Assembly: GCF_017654505.1 (NCBI RefSeq)
Contig: NC_054536.1
Span: 15,401,794 to 15,465,793, forward strand
DNA from: Polyodon spathula
Taxonomy: Eukaryota; Chordata; Actinopteri; Acipenseriformes; Polyodontidae
Length of the DNA stretch: 64,000 nt
Reading direction: 5' to 3'
The position numbers and the translations under genes were made by a program. Each line of letters begins with the position of its first letter. Position 1 is the first letter of the stretch. Of the stretch, positions 13,819 to 25,164 are shown one piece after another. The notes below the pieces were generated by a model. It was not told the DNA's origin and ran no database searches. It was given only the letters and a program-made list of their open reading frames with translations.

Positions 13819-15113
13819 TACTATGGGCCCTATGCAGCACATATGTGCGCAGCCGCTATCACTAGGCCAAAAATGACCGCTGCGATAGCGCCCGAAAACA
13901 TGATTTAGAAGTCGGGTCACATCAAATAGCGAATCATGCACCCAGCCAATCAAAGCACAAGAGCACCTATGCATCTGCAATAGTGAATGGAGGGACACAA
14001 AAAAAAATCTAATAAAAAGGATGACCAAGCCCCTCAAGCAAGGCTACAATTGATGTTAGAAGGCCTGTAGGAGGAGAGTGAATATACGAAATTTAAAAAG
14101 TGATCTATAAGCAAAATTAAGTACTTTTTTTTCTGTTTCACTTGCTGAGCGATAAATGCTTTCCTATTGAAAAAATATATAGTGACGGTATGCTGACGGG
14201 CAATGTGTTCCAGGCTTAAAACACAAGAAGCCAGGATGTTATTGCAACCTTCTGAGAAGTGTACTGTAGTGTTCCCCCAGAGATATCCAAACATGGGAAT
14301 CACATTTTGATGATTCCAAATGTTTGCTCAGTTACAGTAGGCAGGGGTCGTGAACTTGAACAGCGGGGTTAGTAGCCACCACTTCCTTGGATACCCGTGG
14401 TCCCCTATCAACCAGCCTCTCAGACTCTCATCCCGCTGAAACGCAGCTGCCATCTGTGAATTAGTGAGGATAAACAAGTCATGAGCAAAGCATAGTTTGC
14501 ATACACATTTGTGATGTAGTTGTTGACATCACAGATCACACGTTACTTACACATTGACAGAATAGGTCTCCGTATGATTTACGAAGAGGTGCCTATTATG
14601 TGTTGGTGCACGTACCTTAGTGCTACAAGCTAATAGAGTGCTCTCCACATGTCGCAGAAGTATTACTATCAAAATGGCTGCCACCAAATTTGTCAAAACC
14701 CACCCCAAACATCAAACTGCTTCTGTTTGCAAACCGTTTAAACAACTAACACTGAACTTGGTTGGCATCATCCTGGGGACAATGGAATTAAAATATAGCA
14801 AAATGGTGTTCTTTTGTAAAACACTATGGCCACCAGACCTACATTTTTTTCTTAAAGTTAAAACCAAAAATGAAAAAATGGTTTATTTGATTAGTTGACA
14901 AGCATAATCCCTGTGTCAATACAAAAATGGTGTGTGTGTGCTTAAACCAATATGGCCACCTTCTTTAAAAACCTTTCAAAATCTTTGGTCAAATGTAAAA
15001 CTAGCTTATAACTCCTTACAGAATGCAGCTAGGTTAATGATTACTATTGAACATATAAAGGAAAATATATGTGCTCTATCCAAAAATGACCTTGCCTGCA
15101 ACCTTTGACCTCT

Positions 15114-16716
15114 TGTCACAAAGACGGCCGAAGTGGGCGGCGTCAGAACCAGGAAAAGGAATGAAATACACAGACAGGACGGATGAATTGAAATGATGAT
15201 GGCGCTTGCTTGCGCCGGTTTATTGCAAAATAAAAGGGTTTAACAAACAAACAGAAACAGGACACGGCACTTTACGCCAAATAAATAGACAAACAAAAAC
15301 GGACTATACGTAACAAAACACGATGCACGGACATAAACACTAACGAACACGGTGAGCAGATAAATACAAGTATCGCGCTGGTCTCACCAGCACGCAATAG
15401 CCATTGAAATTATAACGCTCCTACTCTCTCTCCCGTTCTCCACTCACCGAACACCCAACTGCGAGTGAGTAAAACGTGCATCTATATATACTGTTGTGCT
15501 GGGATTCAATTACTAATTAATTATTCACTTGAATCCCAGCACATGAATTAATTATGTGCAACCTTGTGCTCACATATTAACTACTTTAAATGTACGTGAA
15601 GTGATGTACAATCCCGTGCCTAAATACAAATATACATTTTTAAACACTCGTGACCCGTTTATATCTGTGGTGGAAGTTTTATCTCTCAACTTCCTGCAGG
15701 GCAGAGATTCAGCAAGACAATAAGTTTGAGCAATTAATTTTAATAGTTAAAGTTTGCAAACCTGAGAACAATCTCAACACACGCAGGTGTTAGGAAACCG
15801 AGCAAAGTTCTGAGCTCCGCAGAGCTTGTATGCATAATATATACCTTGTAACCTATAGTTATTGCAAGCCAATCACAGAAGCTTAATTCAATATTAGCAG
15901 AGAGCAACAACTCAGAAGATTAAGATGAGACCAATCATAACAGCTTATTCTAATTACAAACCCCCCCTGAAACAAAAGTAAGTCAGTGACATTTCTTGAA
16001 GTGCCACAGAAGCAGCTTGTGGTTGCTATAAAATAGAACTTCCTCTGTCTAGCTAAATGTCAGTACTTTTCCATTCCTTATAAGGGCCACCTGTCCTTCA
16101 AGTAGAAACAGACAACTACTGATAATAACACATTATTATTATATTATACCTAAATCTTATAACCCGTAATAGCATTTAAACCTGAGCATGGAAACCTTAA
16201 ACAATCATAGCAGTAGGAGCATCAAAGTGCCCCATCAAATTATCAAGTAACTAATATCATAACTACTCATAATAAACTTATTATGACTTTAGCGAACATT
16301 TCTTGTTCCTCCTGGCACCATGACAATCTTTGTCTTGTCACGTAGGCTCTTTTGCAGTCTACTTCAATGCATGACTAAATATGAACATTTCCGGTCTAGC
16401 TTAGACCCCCTTAACAAGATGTGTGATGAAGACTGAAAGAGGAAGAGAAGTGTCCAGACTACATAAGTGTATTTCTTGATTTTAAACATTATAGAAAATA
16501 AACTTCAAACTACTTATTACATTGCTGTGATCCCCTTTTAAGTCGCACAGGCTAAGCAAACCCATGTACAAACAGCTCAGAGGTTAATATATAAATTGCG
16601 TAAGATGTAATTTTCCCACCACAATATCCCCTGTACCAATGACTATACATCAACATTTAACACACCACACACAACATATAATAGAAAATACATGCAGGGA
16701 CGGGCACTTTGTCACA
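15114..16716. mobile_element. Outer solo LTR inserted in the tandem repeat
   Basis: The sequence begins TGTCACAAAG and ends CTTTGTCACA, the TG...CA inverted ends of an LTR. The 5 bp before it (15109-15113) and after it (16717-16721) are both CCTCT, a target-site duplication. Removing the inner LTR and one copy of its duplication leaves about 640 bp. A 14-bp perfect stem (arms 15496-15509 and 15529-15542) lies inside. No internal gag or pol is present, as expected after recombination between two LTRs. The parent family is not identified. Confidence 0.8.
15666..16623. mobile_element. Inner solo LTR nested in the outer LTR
   Basis: The sequence begins TGTGGTGGAAG and ends TTTTCCCACCACA, inverted LTR-type ends, and is 958 bp long. 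ATATC is duplicated at 15661-15665 and 16624-16628. It contains no coding remnant. It must be younger than the element it interrupts. Whether it is an endogenous retrovirus or a Ty3-type LTR cannot be told from the LTR alone. Confidence 0.82.
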
Positions 16717-17052
16717 CCTCTCCTTAAGTTAAAATGTTAAAATGTTAAACTAGCTTATAACTCCTTACAGATTGCATATAGGTTAATGGTTACTATAGAA
16801 CACACCTAGTAACCCATATATGCTATATCCAAAAACCACCTTGTCTGTGACCTTTGAGCTCTCTAAGGTCAAATGTAAAACTAGTGTATAACTCCTTACC
16901 GTGCACATAGGGTTATGGTTACTATACAGCACAATTAGAAACCCATATATGCTCTATTCAAAAATTACCTTGACTATAACCTTTGACCTCTCCTTGAGGT
17001 TAAATGTAAAATTAGCTTATAACTCCTTACAGTGTGTAGATACGGTCATTGT

Positions 17053-17763
17053 TTCTACTGTGTTTAAAGTTATAAAGCATAATGAACTAATGCAGTATTC
17101 TGAATTGAAACTGCTCCATAAAACTAATCTACTGCTGACACTTGTGCTGCAATGGAACAGCTTGCCAACTGGTACTCAGCTTGGAAGTCGTAAAACTGCC
17201 TGGCAGTTCTAGTTATTATTATTATTTCATAGCAGACACCCTTATCCAGGGCGGCTTAAAATTGTTACAAAATCACAGTGCAATGTTCCACATTATAAAG
17301 TATCACATTAATCCAGTGCACACTCCATATTTATTTTATTTATCTTTTTTCTCTCTCTCTTTTCTTTGCCTGCTTCCCTGGTAGTTTCACTGGTATTTAT
17401 AGTCGACCATGTAATTTGTTTAGATTGGTTTAGACCTGGTTTTCACATGTCAACTGAAACGCAAATGCTAACGCTGTTGATGGCTTGCTAAATCGTTACA
17501 TTTGTATGTAAATGATGACACTCTGCTAAAGTTCAGCCCATGTCCAGCGCTAACGCTAACTTGCAGAGTAGGCACTAAAACATGGTTGCTAAATCATATA
17601 TGTGGGCAAAGACTGTGCACCTCGTTCTGGCGATTGTTTTGCGATTGCCTTAGGGGGTTGTGAACGTTGCTAAATTAGACCCAATGACATTTGATATCAA
17701 TTGTAAAGCTTTGTGAATAGACCCAAAGGCATGTGATTTAAAAGTAAAAATTGCATAATCAGT
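17053..17763. other. Non-genic stretch with SINE tail and MITE-like pieces
   Basis: No gene is supported. Phrases such as 'ctaaattagaccc' and 'gtgaatagaccc' near 17670-17725 resemble the ends of Harbinger-type miniature elements, but I could not pair them. Confidence 0.4.
17211..17300 (+). mobile_element. SINE-type fragment
   Basis: ATT repeats are followed by TAGCAGACACCCTTATCCAG and GGCGGCTTAAAATTG. This closely follows a very common fish dispersed repeat (recalled as AGCAGACGC...TTATCC...GCGACTTACA). Only about 90 bp are present and the tRNA-like head is absent. Confidence 0.5.
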
Positions 17764-18494
17764 ACGGGGTCTATTCATAAAGGGTTAACGCCTGTCGAAA
17801 TGAGAAAACAGGAGTACATGATATGATTTCATCTATAGCCGCCTATTACAGCAGCTATTGATGAGAGATAATTCAGATGCGTCGTTAAATCCCAACGTTT
17901 TTAACTAATTGAGAGAAATGTTAACAATGTCCTTTTTAGCATAAAGTTTTCACAGGTCTTGAGTGTCAACCTGCTATTCATAAGAGTGAACGACAGCAAA
18001 ATGCTTTCGATAACTAGGAGTTATTGAACGCTTTCTACAGTCAAGACTAAACTAACGACAGCCTCGGCAGACTAGTTTTTTAAAGACATATTTTATTACA
18101 CTTGGTGTTATTATACAGTTTGACATACCTGTGATTAACACTGCCTATTTAAAAAATAAATAAATAATCTGTTGCTTTATATGAAAGAAAATGTTTAATA
18201 CAAATATATGCTCCCACAAGAACATATTCTCTGGCATAATCATTTTGAAACAGAGCTGTGAAGCGGAGAGCAAGTGAGAAACTGAGAATAGACAGTTATT
18301 TTATTATTAATTTCTTTGTCGTGATCTGCAGCTGACAGCAGTCCTTTTCTTTTTATTTCTTTAACTTGCGAGGCTTGATCTGTGTTCGAAAGGCAGTCTC
18401 TTTTTATGTGCACCACAAAACGATCAACTTTGTGCAGTGTACAATAAGACGTAAAACTTTTACTGATTCATAAACATAAACTCGCCCCTGATTG

Positions 18495-19363
18495 ATTCCC
18501 TGCTATAAACGGGATTTACTACGACTACTACGAACCCAAGGCCCGAGCCCGCCCTCAGCCTTCCCTCAAGAACAACCTGAGCAGAATCTCGCAGTTCTCC
18601 TCGACCCCCCTGCGGTCAGCGTCGAGGAGGACCCTGTACGTGATGACGCTCCACACCCTCCACTTCCCCGCCCTCGTCTCCCGCCGAGACTCCATTTGGA
18701 GGGACCCTCCGACCACCGGAGGGCGTCAGTCCCCAGTGGGAGGCCCTGTACCTGGGATGGAGGGTCCTGCACGGAACGGTCGCGTCAGGAGAGATTCTGC
18801 GTCACTTTACCGACTCGGGCGCCGCTTGCCCTTTCTGCTGTCAGTCCGAGTCGGTGGCTCATATTTATTTTTTATGCACCAGACTGCAGCCGTTCTTTTT
18901 GTTCTTAAAGAACCTTCTGCTGCAGTACTGGCTGCACTTCTCCCCCACCCTCCTCATCTTCGGGCACCGTGTTCGTGGTTCCAGCAAAAAGAGAGACCTC
19001 CTCGTGAATCTGCTCCTGGCTCTTGCTAAACTGGCCATTTACAAGACCAGGAAGCGCAAGATGAGCGGGGAATGTCTCTTTGACTGCGGGGTCATGTTCA
19101 GGGCCCTTGTCCGTTTGCGGGTTAAGTTGGAGCACGCCCACGCGGAGTCTGCTGCGACATCGCATCGTTTGTCGACCAGTGGACTCTAGGGGGCGTGCTC
19201 TGTACCACCTCCCCGTTTTCTTTGAAAATTTAATATACAGTCCTTTTTTGACCAGTTTTCTTTAAATTAGTTATAAGCCCATTCCTTTTAGCATCCTCAA
19301 ATTGATGAAGACTGAAAATGTCCTGTACATTGGACGGTCCCATTTAATGGGCTATAAATAGGA
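18495..19363 (+). mobile_element. Tx1-type LINE, 5'-truncated 3' end
   Basis: The GC-rich block encodes, across shifted frames, the C-terminus of a LINE ORF2. WRVLHGTVASGEILRHF is followed by CPFCCQSESVAHIYFLC (a CCHC-type knuckle, about 18826-18880), then LTPTLLIFG-like and LLLALAKLAIYKTRKRK. This is the known end of Tx1-type ORF2 proteins. A 3' untranslated stretch follows and ends in an AAT tail. At least one frameshift lies near 18700-18780. Its GC content contrasts sharply with the AT-rich surroundings. Confidence 0.7.
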
Positions 19364-19364
19364 C

Positions 19365-19410
<46 letters not shown>

Positions 19411-19420
19411 GTTTTCAAAA

Positions 19421-19474
<54 letters not shown>
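19364..19474. repeat. Inverted AAT / ATT microsatellite pair
   Basis: An AAT array (19364-19410) is followed after an 11-bp spacer by an ATT array (19422-19473). The two arms are complementary and could form a hairpin of roughly 45 bp. The AAT array sits where the LINE tail ends, so it probably grew from that tail. Confidence 0.95.
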
Positions 19475-19475
<1 letters not shown>

Positions 19476-19643
19476 ATCCTGAGGTACACGAAAGACAAAT
19501 CTTGTTGGGTTTTTTTTTGTTTGTTTTGTTTTTTCAGTCCTGCAGTAAAGAATGGAAATCTTAGAATGCAGATGGACATATGTTTACAAGAGTTGCGAAA
19601 CAAAATGAAAATAGGAATCTTATTTATTTTTATTTTTAAATAT

Positions 19644-19644
<1 letters not shown>

Positions 19645-19701
<57 letters not shown>
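19645..19701. repeat. TA microsatellite
   Basis: About 28 TA units. Confidence 0.95.
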
Positions 19702-19704
<3 letters not shown>

Positions 19705-19997
19705 GATATGTCCTGAATTTTTGGCATACGTGATAGTGGCATTGGAATCAGATTTTGCAAACTGTCCGTGGCTGGCAACTGCAGACTTAGGTTTTGGTAG
19801 TACTGTCGTTGGAGGGAACATTAATAATGCTGATGCTGTCATCAAAAATGACTTTATACCCATTCATAAAGTGCTTTGCAACAATCACCCGTACTCTCAG
19901 ATCATTTTATGCATAGCAATATGGATGACTTTCGTTAGAGTTAAATGAAATTTGTTTTATTACAGCAGTCGGCAATTACTTTTTATGAATAGGGCCC

Positions 19998-21211
19998 TAT
20001 AAATAAAATTAAATAAATAAATAAATAAATAGTTGCAGGAATGTCTTAGAGAGCAGTCGAAAATGTCTTTAAAAAGCATTTTCTTAATGGCACCTCTTTG
20101 TTTGTAACATTAGAAGCATTATCAAGTCCTCTTTTATTATGGTAGAGCTTGAGAAAGACAATTACTTTCTGGTTACTTCCTGTGTATGCAATCCACTCTC
20201 TCTAAAGAGATTATGAACTTGAAATATCTTCATATCCCAAATTAAACTAAAATGACAAATACAGAATGAGGATAGAAGAAATAGCTATTCAGTAAAAAGA
20301 TATGGGTACCAGTGACAATGTTATCAGTTGATTACTATAAAGCCTGAGCTATCAATTCTCACTTTAACCCAATACTGCTTCCATTTGACAACATGCATAA
20401 GTACAAGACACTCTGCTCCCTCACTGTTTTGCTATCTGGCACCAAAAAATTTAGTAGAATGCTCTTAAAATACAACTTGTCATTCATATTGTTGGAACAA
20501 CAGGTGAGCACATAATCCTGGCAGCTATAAATGTAGGTTTTTGCTGTTTATTGTACAGTACAATTCCAACAGACAATAATTTTAATGTACTAGATAAACT
20601 GTTAAAACAATTATTTAATGACAATAAACTGTAGCTTCTACTCAAAACACTTTGGTTGGTAGAAGAAAGTAATAAACCAGGAAACAAGTACCATGTTTTG
20701 GGACTAACATGTATTACAGAGGACCATCGTACAGTTGGTCCTGGGTCATTGAGGACTTTACAGGACTGTAGAAACTTGTGGTTTTATTTTTATTTATTTT
20801 ATTTCAAGCCATTTTTTTCATTCAAAAAAACAGCACTTGCTTAGTATTGCTGGCTTTCTAGCAAGACCATCGAAAACATAATTTACATTGCTTTCAGATT
20901 AATGGCACAGATGTTATGTCTGTTTCAAATCTGTATAGCAATCCTTTAAGGCAATTTAAAGGCAATACATGACATTTTACTCATTATCAGACTGAAAACA
21001 AAGTATGTTGATTCACAGGGTGGGGAAGTAAATCAATGCAGTGGTCTTCTACTTTCAAGTCATGACTAATGCTGCCACAAATCATTCTGTCCAGATGGAT
21101 GTCTCAATTCAATCCTCAGGAATATTCTTGTGGAAAAATTTAAATATTTAGGGTAGCAATATTATGCTATAGTACTATTGTGTTCTGAGCAGGTTGTCAT
21201 GTTGGCTGGTA
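19998..21211. other. Non-genic stretch
   Basis: I see no gene or recognisable element. An AAAT run lies near 20003-20032. Confidence 0.5.
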
Positions 21212-21773
21212 ATAAGAACATAAGAAAGTTTACAAACAGTTTACATTCAACTCATCGTGCTTGTTTGGTTGTTAGTAGCTTGTTTATTCCAGAATCTCAC
21301 CAAGCAGCTTCTTGAAGGAACCCAGGGTGTCAGCTTCAATAACATTACTGGGGGAGTTGGTTCCAGATTCCTACAATTCTCTGTGTAAAAAATGTGCCTC
21401 CTGGTTTCTATTCTGAATGTCCCTTTATCTAATCTCGATTTGTGACCCCTGGTCCTTGTTTCTTTTTTCAGGTCTATAAAGTTCCTTGGTTCGACATTGT
21501 CAATATCTTTTAGAATTTTGAATGCTTGAATTAGATTGCCGCGTAGTCGACTTTGTTCAAGACTGAATAGATTACATTTTTTGAGATTGTCTGCACATGA
21601 CATGCCTTTTAAACCCAGAATAATTCTGGTCACTCTTCTTTGCACTATTTCTAGAGCAGCAATATCCTTTTTGTAGCAAGGTGACCAGAACTGGGCACAA
21701 TATTCTAGATGAGGTCTTATTAATGCATTGTAAAGTTTTAACATTATTTCCCTTAATTTAAATTCAACACTGT

Positions 21774-21847
<74 letters not shown>

Positions 21848-22213
21848 AGCATTTTGTTGGCCTTTTTTACAGCTTCCCCACATTGTCTAGATGAAGACAT
21901 TTCTGAGTCAACATAAACTCCTAGGTCTTTTTCATAGATTCCTTCTCCAATTTCATAGCTTCCATATGGTATTTCCAACGTACATTTTTATTGCCTGCGT
22001 GCAGTACGTTACACTTTTCTGTATTAAATGTCATTGGTATGTGTCTGCCCAGTTTTGAATCCTGTCTAGATAATTTTGAATGACCTTTTCTGCTGCAACA
22101 GTGTTTGCCAATTCTTCTGTTTTTGTGTTGTCTGCAAATTTAACAAGTTTGCTTACTATACCAGAATCAAAGTCATTAATGTAGATTAGGAATAGCAGAT
22201 GACCTAATACTAA
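21212..22213 (-). mobile_element. CR1-like LINE, truncated reverse copy
   Basis: Read on the reverse strand, this copy encodes FLIYINDFDSGIVSKLVKFAD, then the C-terminal part of the CR1 reverse transcriptase protein (EIGEGIYEKDLGVYVDSEMSSSRQCGEAV, LYNALIRPHLEYCAQFW, RRVTRIILGLKGMS), and ends with the tail octamer read as TTCTTATG at 21212. It is 5' truncated near 22213. The frame 21978-21247 stays open for 243 codons despite a TA expansion inside it. A break separates it from the upstream frame at 22372-22031. Confidence 0.9.
21779..21842. repeat. TA microsatellite inside the CR1 copy
   Basis: About 31 TA units replace the few codons that read GYIVK in the other two CR1 copies (TACATTGTG in the long copy). 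The reading frame is kept on both sides. Confidence 0.95.
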
Positions 22214-22756
22214 TAATTTTGTGAAGGGCAGACCAAACACCCATATTAAAATAAATCGCTTTGGTTTTAACCTATTGGCTACATTCTCAAAGCTATTTAC
22301 TCTAAGACAGGGTTTTGGGTTTTTTTTTTGCTTGTTTTTCTTTTTTCTTTTCAGAAAGCACAGAAAAAACACCCAATCAAATTATGGAACCAGAAATAAA
22401 CACCTCAGACATTTAATTTAGGGGTTTGTTAGAAATCCTAAATTGTTTCTGTTCATTATAATTGTAATTCCTTTCAGAAAAAAAAACAAACAAACAAAAA
22501 AAAAAAACATTGTGGTAATAACAATTTCAAGTAAAAAGCTTTGAGAATCTGTCCATGTTACCTGAACCCATAATTGTGCTGATTAATGTGAAACAAGACT
22601 GGCGTTGGTCTGAAGCTTGATCACCTTCTGCTTTTTGTAAAGGAAACTAAAACTGTTAAGGCCTTATTACAGAAAGCAGCAAGTGCAGAAGAAGCAAAGG
22701 CACATTTTCTCACTGTAACATTAGGAATGGCACAGAATACCAGAGCATGTGAGCGG
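22214..22756. other. Non-genic stretch
   Basis: No gene or element is recognised. It holds short homopolymer runs (T near 22320, A near 22480-22507). Confidence 0.5.
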
Positions 22757-23286
22757 AGCAAAGAGCGGGGCGGGTCCATTTTGCTAGGAGCTTGGAGTGG
22801 AGCGGGTCCATTTTGCTAGGAGCGAGGAGCGGAGCGGGTCCATTTTGCTAGGAGCGAGGAGCGGAGCGGGTCCATTTTGCTAGGAGCTTGGAGCGGAGCG
22901 GGTCCATTTTGCTAGGAGCTTGGAGCGGAGCGGGTCCATTTTGCTAGGAGCTTGGAGCAGAGAGGGCTTATTTTGCTAGGAGCTTGGAGCAGAGTGGGTC
23001 CATTTTGCTAGGAGCTTGGAGCGGAGCGGGCCTATTTTGCTAGGAGCTTGGAGCAGAGTGGGTCCATTTTGCTAGGAGCTTGGAGCGGAGCGGATCCATT
23101 TTGCTAGGAGCTTGGAGCGGGGCGGGTCCATTTTGCTAGGAGCTTGAAGCGGAGCGGGTCCATTTTGCTAGGAGCTTGGAGCAGAAAGGGTCTATTTTGC
23201 TAGGAGCTTGGAGCGGGGCGGGTCCATTTTGCTAGGAGCTTGGAGCGGAGCGGGTCCATTTTGCTAGGAGCTTGGAGCGGGTCGGG
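22757..23286. repeat. 32-bp minisatellite, 16 copies
   Basis: The block TCCATTTTGCTAGGAGC recurs every 32 bp from 22775 to 23255 (15 exact intervals, so 16 copies), joined by GC-rich TTGGAGCGGAGCGGG. A few units vary: two early ones have CGAGGAGCGG, three have CAGAGTGGG or CAGAAAGGG, and some have TCTATT or CCTATT. Flanking unique DNA also contains GAGCGG-like words (22752 and 23330 region), from which the array may have grown. The units abut with no unique spacers, so it is not a CRISPR array. Confidence 0.95.
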
Positions 23287-23588
23287 TAAAGTGCCTGTGT
23301 GGAGTGGGAGTACGAAAAGCCTCTGGCACCGCTCACCGCTCCAAAAGAAAATATTTGACACTGTACATATAACATATGATCCATAAACGACAATATTGTG
23401 CAATCTATGAAATTTCCTGTATAATTAAAGTTAACATAATAATCGCTAATCTCCAATTTGCAGTGACAGTTTTATTACAACAGCGAAAGCCATTGTGTGC
23501 TTGTATATGAACCTTGTTAATTGCAAATTTCACAAAGTTTATAATTTAACCACATGGTATGTGCAAAAGGGTCGATGTATGTTAGGAT

Positions 23589-23620
23589 CCCAAGCCAAAA
23601 TACGACCCCTTTGGCTTGGG
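23589..23620. other. Perfect 11-bp stem hairpin
   Basis: CCCAAGCCAAA (23589-23599) and TTTGGCTTGGG (23610-23620) are exact reverse complements separated by a 10-bp loop. It borders the dispersed repeat at 23624-23735. Function is unknown. Confidence 0.8.
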
Positions 23621-23623
23621 GTA

Positions 23624-23735
23624 CAGCACTACTGTTGGATGACAATGACAGGTGAGAGAAGTCCGAGCCTGATCCACTTTATACAGCCAAACTTCATGAT
23701 CCGGCTCCAGTGAAACCAAACTCCATTCCTTTTTT
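23624..23735 (-). repeat. Unclassified dispersed repeat, copy 1
   Basis: Read on the reverse strand, this copy matches 48947-49058 over about 105 bp with few differences. Both run from GGAATGGAGTTTGG through ACTGGAGCCGGATCATGA and TTTGGCTGTATAAAG to CAACAGTAGTGCTG. A poly-T/poly-A run borders both copies at the GGAATGG end. No protein or RNA family is recognised. Confidence 0.8.
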
Positions 23736-24589
23736 AAAAAAAAACACCCCCTCCATCAAATCACACCTTGGACACTTTATGAAATATCTATAATCAGTGC
23801 AGGTTTAAATATGATTACAAGAGAACCATGCATTGTGACAACCTGTAAGGATGATTGTGTTTTCATGTTATGGCATCATCACTTACACAATTTAGGCCGT
23901 ATTGAAAAATGTGTTTGTGACCATTTGAGCAGCTACAAATACAAGCTGTGCCATTTGCATGGCACTCCTGGAGGTACTCCATTTTCATATGGATCATTAG
24001 TACTTGCTATTAGACCCCAGAGCTTCTAATAAGACACAGCCTTTAAATGATATATTTATTAAAGACATGCAGATGTTACCAGTGTAAGCTTGCGTGTGAG
24101 GAGAGAAAAAATTAAAATCAGCAATTGTTTTCTAAACACGTTCTCATTATTTTGGAGCAGTGCACATTTTTCTGGTTGCTTTATGTTCATTTATGAACTG
24201 TGGGAGCTTCCAAAGCAATATCCTTTCACTGTAACACTATGCTATGGGGTGCCATTTCAATATCGTCAGTTTAGACAATTAGTAGGTTTTGGAAGAGGGT
24301 TCAATGACAAACCATTCAAAATAATAAAATAATATTCTAAAGAACAGCTGCGATCCTGTTTCAGCCCTTCCATTTCTCATTTAATGCAGGGCTACCAGTA
24401 CGAAGCAGCCACTTGAGTACAATGCAATGCCTTTTCCTTTTAATCATTGCTCATTTTAAGCCACAATACTAATTGTTACTGTTCCATTATTTTAGTGAAT
24501 TGGTTCTGAAAACCATACAGAACGTCTTCAGATCAGATTTCATGCTGGCACCAAACAGGGTAAACATTAATCAAGTGATCGATTCAATC

Positions 24590-24591
<2 letters not shown>

Positions 24592-24646
<55 letters not shown>

Positions 24647-24664
24647 TATTATTATTATTATTAT
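24592..24664. repeat. ATT microsatellite
   Basis: About 24 ATT units with one TTATT slip near 24646. Confidence 0.95.
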
Positions 24665-25164
24665 TTCTACAGACAAATTGGCTACACATAGACAAACAAT
24701 TGAGTACAGAGACCAAAACCGAAGTCCTAGGGATAATGAACAGTTTACAATTTACATACAATAACCAGCTTGTGAGCAAAGGACAGTGAGCTTATGAAGA
24801 GTGTAGAGAGGTGAACTGGTGCAGCTGGAAATTGTCTAGGGAATCTCATACGGGGCACTCTCTTTGAAATATATTATAGTTTGCATACTGTATGTAAAAA
24901 AAAACTGAAACCACCAAATAATGAGTGGTACACAACCATTAACATATCCATAGTATTTATAAATCAAATTATAATTACATCTAATTTCTTCCATTGCAGT
25001 GTACAGTATATTTAAATGTAAAACCATAGTTACTCAGCAAATATAATATGTATTCTACTCTAGTTGTGATGATGAGAACCTTTCGTCTAATAACTATAAA
25101 CTTTACAACTAAATATACTGTATAAATGGAACCGGTTTCTCTGTATACAAGATGTTCTTTGTAT

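Larger units (their letters stand above)
14987..17052 (+). repeat. 131-bp tandem repeat, split by LTR insertions
   Basis: Units share the pattern GGTCAAATGTAAAACTAGC, CTTATAACTCCTTACAG, ATATATGCTCTATCCAAAAA and ACCTTTGACCTCTCC. Copy 1 starts at 14987, copy 2 near 16726, copy 3 at 16867, and partial copy 4 at 16998 (131 bp after copy 3). Copies 1 and 2 are separated by 1.6 kb that is accounted for by inserted LTR sequence. The origin of the unit is unknown to me. Confidence 0.85.
17764..19997. mobile_element. Possible Harbinger-like element split by a LINE
   Basis: GGGGTCTATTCATAAAG at 17764 is nearly the reverse complement of CTTTTTATGAATAGGGCCC ending at about 19996. Such ends are typical of Harbinger-type miniature elements. 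The 2.2 kb between them includes a later LINE 3' end and three microsatellites. I found no clear target duplication and no transposase, so the pairing of these two ends is tentative. Confidence 0.35.
23287..25164. other. Non-genic stretch
   Basis: No gene is supported. It contains a hairpin and a dispersed-repeat copy (separate entries) and an ATT array. The frames at 23811-24029 and 24090-24332 have no recognisable domain. Confidence 0.5.

Noticed and set aside
14620..14898. 92-aa forward frame
   Set aside because: No domain is recognised; it lies in repeat-like DNA next to the 131-bp tandem repeat.
18492..18908. GC-rich 138-aa frame that looks like a proline-rich host protein
   Set aside because: Neighbouring frames over the same DNA encode the knuckle and C-terminus of a Tx1-type ORF2, so this frame is a shifted reading of LINE sequence.
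22757..23286. Regular 32-bp repeats resembling a CRISPR array
   Set aside because: Units abut each other with no unique spacers, the genome is eukaryotic and no cas genes are present.
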